Assembly (NCBI RefSeq): GCF_900142985.1
Contig: NZ_LT670849.1
Coordinates: forward strand, 4,232,501 to 4,296,500
DNA: 64,000 bases
Direction of reading: 5' to 3'
DNA from: Bradyrhizobium erythrophlei
GTDB lineage: Bacteria; Pseudomonadota; Alphaproteobacteria; Rhizobiales; Xanthobacteraceae
Part shown: in pieces, positions 58,667 to 64,000 of the stretch
Layout of the letters: each line of letters starts with the position of its first letter
Numbering within the stretch: position 1 is the stretch's first letter
Position numbers and translations under genes: made by a program
The notes under the pieces: model-generated
Told to the model about the DNA's origin: nothing
Databases searched by the model: none
What the model saw: the letters and a program-made list of their open reading frames with translations, nothing else

Positions 58667-59263
58667 ATGCCCTGGCCTGAACCCGTAACGCTGAGCGGTC
58701 CGCATGCGCGGCTTGAGCCGTTGGCGCACGCGCATCTGGCCGGATTGACGGAGGCGGTGGCGGACGGCGATCTGTGGAAGCTGTGGTACACGGCGATACC
58801 GAAACCTGAAGAAATGGCGAAGGAAATCGATCGCAGGCTCGGCTTGCAGGCGAAAGGCTCGATGCTGCCGTTCACGGTGTTCGATGCCGACGGCAAGATC
58901 GCGGGCATGTCGACCTACATGAACATCGACGCCGCGAACCGTCGCGTCGAGATCGGCTCGACGTGGTATGCCAAGCGCGTGCAGCGCACCGCGCTCAACA
59001 CCCAGTGCAAGCTGTTGCTGCTGTCACATGCGTTCGAAAAACTCGATTGCATCGCGGTGGAATTTCGCACGCATTTCTTCAACCACCAGAGCCGGCGCGG
59101 TATCGAGCGGCTGGGCGCCAAGCAGGATGGCATTTTGCGCAACCACCAGATCGGGCCGAACGGCACGCTGCGCGACACGGTGGTGTTCAGCATCATCGCC
59201 TCGGAATGGCCGACGGCGAAAGCGCATCTCACGTTTCAACTAAATGAAAAGCCGCGGACATAG
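58667..59263 (+). CDS. GNAT family N-acetyltransferase (RimJ-like)
   Basis: The 198-residue protein resembles the RimJ/RimL GNAT group: LSGPHARLEPLAHAHLAGLT at the start, then ANRRVEIGSTWYAKRVQRT, NTQCKLLLLSHAFEKLDCIA and FRTHFFNHQSRRGIERLGAK. It acetylates a small molecule or protein N-terminus with acetyl-CoA. GAGGAG precedes ATG 58667. Acceptor unknown. Confidence 0.9.
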   Translation: MPWPEPVTLSGPHARLEPLAHAHLAGLTEAVADGDLWKLWYTAIPKPEEMAKEIDRRLGLQAKGSMLPFTVFDADGKIAGMSTYMNIDAANRRVEIGSTWYAKRVQRTALNTQCKLLLLSHAFEKLDCIAVEFRTHFFNHQSRRGIERLGAKQDGILRNHQIGPNGTLRDTVVFSIIASEWPTAKAHLTFQLNEKPRT

Positions 59264-59312
59264 CGTTTTCAAGCGCGTGAAGAAAAACGCGTCAAACAAA
59301 GAATCAAAAATC

Positions 59313-60950
59313 ATGGATACGTTCGACTATGTGATCATCGGTGCAGGTTCGGCCGGTTGTGTGCTGGCCAGCCGCCTGGGCGAGGACCCGGCAGCGAAAG
59401 TCTGCGTGCTCGAGGCGGGGCCGCGCGATTGGCATCCGTACATTCATCTGCCGGCCGGTTTCATCAAGACGTTCCATATGCGCAGCGTCAACTGGGCCTA
59501 TCAGCAGGAGCCGGGCCCGTGGACCGGCGGCCGCAGCATCTACGCGCCGCGCGGCAAGACGCTTGGCGGATCGTCCTCGATCAACGGCCACATCTATAAT
59601 CGCGGCCAGCGCCAGGATTTCGATACCTGGGCGCAGATCGGCAACCGCGGCTGGAGCTATTCGGACGTGCTGCCGTATTTCAAGCGGCTGGAAACGCGCG
59701 TGGGTCCCGGCGACGACACCTATCGCGGCCGCGAGGGCAACCTCACCGTCACCACCATGGACTGGAAGGACCCGTTATGCGAGGCCTTCATGGCAGGCGC
59801 GATCTCGCTCGGCATTCCGCGCAATCCCGATTACAACGGCGCGATTCAGGAGGGCGTGTCCTACGCCCAACGTACCATCAAGAACGGCCTGCGCGTCAGT
59901 GCTGCCACCGCTTTCCTGCATCCGGCGATCAAGCGCGGCAACATCGACGTGCGCACCCATGCCCACGTCACCGGGATCGTCTTTGAAGGCAAGCGCGCGG
60001 TCGGCGTGCGTTACCGCCGCGGCGGCAAGAACGGAACGCTGCACGAGGTGCGTGCAGCCAGGGAAATCATTCTGGCCGGCGGCACCTATAATTCGCCGCA
60101 GCTCCTGCAACTGTCCGGGGTCGGTTCGCCGGAGCTGTTGCAGTCGCACGGCATCGAGGTTCGTCACGCGCTGCCGGGTGTCGGCGAGGGCTTGCAGGAT
60201 CATTACGCGCCGCGTTCGGTCGCGCGCGTCAAGAACATCAAGACCATCAACGAACGCCGGCGCGGTCTGAGCCTGGTCGGCGAGGCCTTGAAGTGGGCCG
60301 CCACGCGGCGCGGTCTGCTGTCGTTGTCACCGACCATGGTCTACTGCTTCTGGCATTCCGGCGAGACCACCGAAAGCTCCGACCTGCAACTGACGTTCAC
60401 GCCGGCGAGTTACAAGGAAGGCGTGCAGGGCACGCTCGAAGACTTGCCGGGCATGACGGTGACGTCCTGGCAGCAGCGGCCCGAGAGCCGTGGCTATGTC
60501 CGCATTCGCTCGGCCGATCCGTTCGTGCAGCCGATCATCCAGACCAACTATCTCACCGCCGATCTCGATCGCCGCATCGTCGTCGCCGGCATGAAGCTGG
60601 CGCGGCGGCTTCTGGAGTCGGATCCGCTCAGGCCCTATTACGACTACGAGGATTTCCCCGGACCGGACGTGCAGACCGACGAGGAGTTCCTTCAGGCTGC
60701 CACCAAGCGCGGCACCACCACGTTCCATCCCGGATGTACCTGCCGCATGGGGCCGGCCGATGCATCCTGGGCTGTGGTCGACGATAGCTTGCGCGTTCAT
60801 GGCCTCGAGGGCCTGCGCGTGGTCGATGCCTCGATCATGCCGCGGATGATCTCGGCCAACCTCAACGCGTCGACGCAGATGATCGCAGACAAGGCGAGCG
60901 ACATGATCCGCGGCAAGGCTCCGCTGGAGGCGGTGCGTTTGGCGGGATAG
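59313..60950 (+). CDS. GMC family FAD oxidoreductase (choline-dehydrogenase-like)
   Basis: The 545-residue flavoprotein has the FAD motif YVIIGAGSAGCVLASRLGED at its start, the GMC signatures GKTLGGSSSINGHIYNRGQ and GGTYNSPQLLQLSGVG, and the C-terminal catalytic pair in TTFHPGCTCRMG and MPRMISANLNASTQMIADKA. GMC enzymes oxidise alcohols. No choline genes (betB, betI) are near, so the substrate is open. ATG 59313 gives the standard FAD-motif spacing; an upstream frame from 59244 overlaps the previous gene. Confidence 0.92.
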   Translation: MDTFDYVIIGAGSAGCVLASRLGEDPAAKVCVLEAGPRDWHPYIHLPAGFIKTFHMRSVNWAYQQEPGPWTGGRSIYAPRGKTLGGSSSINGHIYNRGQRQDFDTWAQIGNRGWSYSDVLPYFKRLETRVGPGDDTYRGREGNLTVTTMDWKDPLCEAFMAGAISLGIPRNPDYNGAIQEGVSYAQRTIKNGLRVSAATAFLHPAIKRGNIDVRTHAHVTGIVFEGKRAVGVRYRRGGKNGTLHEVRAAREIILAGGTYNSPQLLQLSGVGSPELLQSHGIEVRHALPGVGEGLQDHYAPRSVARVKNIKTINERRRGLSLVGEALKWAATRRGLLSLSPTMVYCFWHSGETTESSDLQLTFTPASYKEGVQGTLEDLPGMTVTSWQQRPESRGYVRIRSADPFVQPIIQTNYLTADLDRRIVVAGMKLARRLLESDPLRPYYDYEDFPGPDVQTDEEFLQAATKRGTTTFHPGCTCRMGPADASWAVVDDSLRVHGLEGLRVVDASIMPRMISANLNASTQMIADKASDMIRGKAPLEAVRLAG

Positions 60951-60997
60951 TTCCGACGGAGCAATGCGTGTTTGCACCAATCACCATCGCAGCCCGA

Positions 60998-61561
60998 TCA
61001 CGTCTTCCGTGGCAGTGACTGGATGCGGTCGAGCAGGGAATGGCAGTAGTCCAGTGTCGGTTTCCGATCGCTATACAGGATGTGATAGATGATCGGCGCC
61101 ACCACGTGGTCGAGTACTTCGTCGACATCGAACGGGGTTTCGCCACGCGCTTTGGCTCGTTCGGCGATGGTCGTCAGATGCTCGATCGTATAGTTCCCGC
61201 ACCGGACCGTGTGGGATCCTGGCTGAGAAAATACGTCCCTTAGCAACTCGCGGCCTACCGGCGACGACATCTCTTCCATGAATTGTTCGATGAACACCCG
61301 CAGGTCCGACGTCATGGCGCCGGTTTCTTCGGGATCGGCGATCGGTCTCAGCCGCTGGACGGCGACGTCGGCGAACAGGGCCGACAGGTCACCCCACCGC
61401 CGGTAAATCGTCGACGGCGTTACGCCGGCCGCGGCGGCGATTTGCGGCACCGTCAGTTCGTCGCGGGAGGTGGCTACGGCCAGACGCTGTACCGCCTCGT
61501 GCACGGCGCTTTGGATGCGTGCGCTCCGCCCCCCGACCCGAATCCGCTCTTTGACGGCCAC
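60998..61561 (-). CDS. TetR family transcriptional regulator
   Basis: The 187-residue protein has an N-terminal helix-turn-helix (about 12-60; LTVPQIAAAAGVTPSTIYRRW) and a C-terminal ligand domain resembling the TetR_C_16 group. It is divergent from an MFS transporter, 119 bases away, the usual arrangement of an efflux repressor and its target. Likely ligand: an effluxed compound. Confidence 0.93.
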   Translation of the reverse strand: MAVKERIRVGGRSARIQSAVHEAVQRLAVATSRDELTVPQIAAAAGVTPSTIYRRWGDLSALFADVAVQRLRPIADPEETGAMTSDLRVFIEQFMEEMSSPVGRELLRDVFSQPGSHTVRCGNYTIEHLTTIAERAKARGETPFDVDEVLDHVVAPIIYHILYSDRKPTLDYCHSLLDRIQSLPRKT

Positions 61562-61611
61562 GTTTCTGCTCCGTGCAACCTTGCCATGCCAAAACGAAGG
61601 TCGATCTTAAT

Positions 61612-61666
61612 GCAAATAATTTGCTTTAAGGCGGCAGGCTCCCATATGCTAACGCTACATATTAGC
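61612..61666. promoter_or_regulatory. Two palindromes in the TetR/MFS divergent region
   Basis: GCAAAT-A-ATTTGC (61612-61624) is a perfect 13-base palindrome, and GCTAA (61648-61652) with TTAGC (61662-61666) is a second inverted pair. Both lie between the divergent genes and are good candidates for the TetR operator. Confidence 0.55.
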
Positions 61667-61680
61667 TTTAGGAGCTTCCC

Positions 61681-62913
61681 GTGCAAGCCTGTCAGACAAA
61701 TTCGTCCACCGCGGCCGCCGACGCGCTCGTTACCGGCCAGGAAAGCTCCGCCCGCGTCCTGACGCCCGCTGCCATGACCGTGTTCAGTTTTGCAGGCGCG
61801 ATGTTGATCGCAGCCAGCAGCAGCGCGGTGACGCCGCTCTATCATCTCTATCAGGCGTCGATGCATCTCACGCCGTTCTGGATCACGATTGTCTTCTCGA
61901 GCTATGTCGCAAGCTTGCTTACGGCGCTGCTGACGGTCGGCGGGTTGTCCGACTATGTCGGCCGCCGTCCGGTGATCCTTTCGGCGTTGCTGTTGAACGC
62001 CTTGGCGATGATCCTGTTCTCGGAGGCGCAGGGCGTCGGGCAATTGATCCTGGCGCGAATGGTGCAGGGGCTTAGCGTCGGTGTCGGCACGACCGCGTTG
62101 GGGGCCGCGATTCTCGATACCAACCGCGCCCGCGGACCTCTTCTCAATAGCGTTACGGCGTTTCTGGGCATGACCGCCGGCTCGCTGGGAGCGGCGGCGC
62201 TGATTACGTTTGCAACCGACCCGTTGCATCGGGTGTATGAGGTTCTACTCGCGCTGACGGCACTGATGATCGCACTGCTTTATGTCATGCCCGAAAGCAG
62301 CACGCGAAAGATCGGTGCGCTGGCCTCGTTACGTCCGCAGATCCGCGTGCCGCCGCAGTCGCGGACTATTCTTGCCAGGCTCACGCCGGCCAATGTCGCA
62401 GCCTGGGCGCTTGGCGGCCTCTATCTGTCGCTGATGCCGACCGTGGTTGCGACGACGATGGGAATCGCTTCGCCCTGGGTCGGAGGTTTGGTGGTCGCGG
62501 CGTTGATGCTGACCGCAGCCATCGCGGTCGCGACGTTCCGCAATTGGCCGGTGCGGCGTTTGATCCTGATGAGTACCAGCACGCTGGGGCTGGGCGTGGC
62601 CGTATCGATGATCGGAATCCAGCAACAACAGGTGGTTGCGCTACTCGCGGGCACCATGATCGCAGGCGTAGGATTTGGGTCGACTTTTTCGGGAACGCTG
62701 CGCGCGTTGCTGCCGACCGCCGAACCCCATCAGCGCGCCGGACTGCTCTCGGCGTTCTATCTGCAATCCTATCTCGCGTTCAGCGTGCCCGCGGTCGTGG
62801 CCGGACTATCGGTCCCGCATATCGGGCTTTCGACCACGGCCTATCTCTATGGCGCTGTCATCATCCTGCTCGCCTTCATCTCGATGATGGCGTCGCTGTG
62901 GGCGGATCGTTGA
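61681..62913 (+). CDS. MFS efflux-type transporter
   Basis: The 410-residue permease has about 12 membrane segments, the loop motif GGLSDYVGRRPVILSALLLN, and ARMVQGLSVGVGTTALGAAI in segment 4. Its closest groups are drug or metabolite efflux carriers. A GTG start at 61681 follows AGGAG by six bases. Pairing with the TetR repressor supports inducible efflux. Confidence 0.91.
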   Translation: MQACQTNSSTAAADALVTGQESSARVLTPAAMTVFSFAGAMLIAASSSAVTPLYHLYQASMHLTPFWITIVFSSYVASLLTALLTVGGLSDYVGRRPVILSALLLNALAMILFSEAQGVGQLILARMVQGLSVGVGTTALGAAILDTNRARGPLLNSVTAFLGMTAGSLGAAALITFATDPLHRVYEVLLALTALMIALLYVMPESSTRKIGALASLRPQIRVPPQSRTILARLTPANVAAWALGGLYLSLMPTVVATTMGIASPWVGGLVVAALMLTAAIAVATFRNWPVRRLILMSTSTLGLGVAVSMIGIQQQQVVALLAGTMIAGVGFGSTFSGTLRALLPTAEPHQRAGLLSAFYLQSYLAFSVPAVVAGLSVPHIGLSTTAYLYGAVIILLAFISMMASLWADR

Positions 62914-63093
62914 CGGCCGCTGAAGTTGCTGGCTAGCCGCGCCAAAACGAAAGACCTGTGTGCGCCGCGCCACATCCGAGAACCGAAATTTGGGTTCGCG
63001 AGCAATGTCATTCGATCGGGGGATACCGCGGCAGTCGGGAGTCGTGCATCCGTAGGCGCAGTGAGCATCGCTTAACGTATTCGCGGAATTCGC

Positions 63094-63918
63094 ATGAAAA
63101 AGATCATTCTGGCGACGGTTCTCGCCGGGATCGGTTCGACCGCTGCCTGGGCGGCCGACCTCGGCGCGTCGAACGCGCCGGTTATGGCCGAGGTCTATAG
63201 CTGGACCGGGTTTTACGTCGGCGGCGACGCCGGTATGGCGGGCGTGAAAAACAATTTCACGTCGAATTTCTCACAGCGGGATTCCGATCCGACCCTTACC
63301 AATAATGTCCAGGACAACCCGTTCAGTCCCACGCCGTTCATCGGCGGCGGCCATGCCGGATTTAACTGGCAGTTCGCGCCGAACCTGGTGGCTGGTGTCG
63401 AGGGCGACTGGCAGTCGGTGCGCTCGCGTCAATCGTTCTGCCGCCAGACGGACTTCACGAGTGTGGCTTGTGTGGACGGCCCAACGAACGATCGCGGCTT
63501 TGCATCCGCCAGCGGCGAGCTGGACTGGGTTGCCACCGCGCGGGGGCGCGTCGGCTGGGCGACGGGTCCCTTGATGATCTACGGCACTGGCGGTGCGGCG
63601 TTTGCAAAGGTCGCGAACTCGGTGGGGTTGAGCTGTTTGCAAGGGGGTTGCGCTGATAGCGGCGGTCCGAGCCGCCATCTTTCGGCTTCGGTCAGTTCGT
63701 CGACGCAGCAGACCGGATGGGTGATCGGCGCCGGCGTCGAATGGATGTTCGCCCAGAACTGGATCGTCCGTGGAGAATATCAACACATCGATTTGGGCAG
63801 CATGTCCTCGGCAATCAGTCCCGCTGGTTGCTCTAACGTTAGCTGCAGCTTCTCGGCGACGCAGAAGATGGGCCTCGATATCCTGCGCGCGGGCGTCAGC
63901 TACAAGTTCGGCGGCTGA
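63094..63918 (+). CDS. Outer-membrane beta-barrel protein (Omp25/31-like)
   Basis: The 274-residue protein has a signal peptide (MKKIILATVLAGIGSTAAWA) and begins its mature part with SWTGFYVGGDAGMAG, the mark of rhizobial Omp25/RopB-type porin-like barrels. Alternating strands and a final aromatic-free Gly-Gly end (VSYKFGG) follow; VEGDWQSVRS, LDWVATARGRVGWATG and RGEYQHIDLGS are family blocks. Four cysteines in C-pairs within the extracellular loops are somewhat unusual. Role likely structural or permeability. Confidence 0.9.
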   Translation: MKKIILATVLAGIGSTAAWAADLGASNAPVMAEVYSWTGFYVGGDAGMAGVKNNFTSNFSQRDSDPTLTNNVQDNPFSPTPFIGGGHAGFNWQFAPNLVAGVEGDWQSVRSRQSFCRQTDFTSVACVDGPTNDRGFASASGELDWVATARGRVGWATGPLMIYGTGGAAFAKVANSVGLSCLQGGCADSGGPSRHLSASVSSSTQQTGWVIGAGVEWMFAQNWIVRGEYQHIDLGSMSSAISPAGCSNVSCSFSATQKMGLDILRAGVSYKFGG

Positions 63919-64000
63919 TCGGCGGTTCACACTCCGGCTATCGAAAAGCCCGGCGTCACAGGCTGTGTGAGAACTGGGGCAAATCAGATAGAGAGGCCGC

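Noticed and set aside
59313-60950. GMC oxidoreductase called as choline dehydrogenase BetA
   Set aside because: No betB, betI or betC genes nearby, and GMC motifs alone do not fix the alcohol substrate.

Overview
The window is high-GC chromosomal DNA from an alphaproteobacterium of the Rhizobiales, most likely Bradyrhizobium or a close relative. The grounds are gene content (a D-tartrate dehydratase whose sequence and active site match my memory of B. japonicum TarD, a complete pqqABCDE set, an Omp25/31-like beta-barrel protein, DUF6894, DUF3297 and GCG_CRPN small proteins) and several families of long intergenic inverted repeats typical of these genomes. No tRNA, rRNA, CRISPR, prophage or insertion sequence was seen. 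I ran no searches; family names rest on recognised motifs.

Region 1 (1-21335) is a carbon-storage and sugar-phosphate block. A leftward operon with 1-4 nt overlaps encodes TreS-maltokinase, GlgB, GlgX, TreZ and TreY (TreY runs off the left edge). Divergent to it are malQ and a GH15 hydrolase. Convergent to these is a second leftward operon: transaldolase-phosphoglucose isomerase fusion, gnd, zwf, pgl, gluconokinase and a HAD phosphatase. Together they interconvert glycogen, maltodextrin and trehalose and feed glucose 6-phosphate and gluconate into the oxidative pentose phosphate route.

Region 2 (21667-31010) holds a Tat-exported FMN 2-hydroxyacid dehydrogenase with an embedded CxxCH motif, a small secreted cysteine protein, a four-repeat membrane protein, and a three-gene operon for a 2-oxoacid:ferredoxin oxidoreductase with a GltD-like FAD/Fe-S partner (KorCAB-like). 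A proline iminopeptidase overlaps the end of the PQQ operon.

Region 3 (31000-37252) is PQQ biosynthesis (pqqABCDE, leftward), then rightward a sorbosone-dehydrogenase-like beta-propeller and a diheme cytochrome c, which could form a PQQ-dependent periplasmic electron chain.

Region 4 (37294-54587) is mixed metabolism and transport: amidase, glutathione peroxidase, DUF3297, TarD, a TonB siderophore receptor with a PiuC-type dioxygenase, malonyl-CoA decarboxylase, an AraC regulator divergent from an MFS transporter, an MHS transporter with a DJ-1/PfpI protein, two orphan substrate-binding proteins, PHB depolymerase and a glutathione S-transferase.

Region 5 (54588-64000) has a cupin, small hypotheticals, an AraC/GyrI-like regulator, an SMP-30 protein, a GNAT acetyltransferase, a GMC oxidoreductase, a TetR/MFS divergent pair and an outer-membrane beta-barrel protein. 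Repeats of four families (A-D) lie between genes in regions 2, 4 and 5.

I found no clear evidence of a wholly new system. The most unusual points are the CxxCH motif inside the exported FMN enzyme, the proline iminopeptidase coupled to pqqE, the changed metal-motif residue in the maltokinase half of TreS, and the perfect 30-bp inverted repeat near 55.6 kb.
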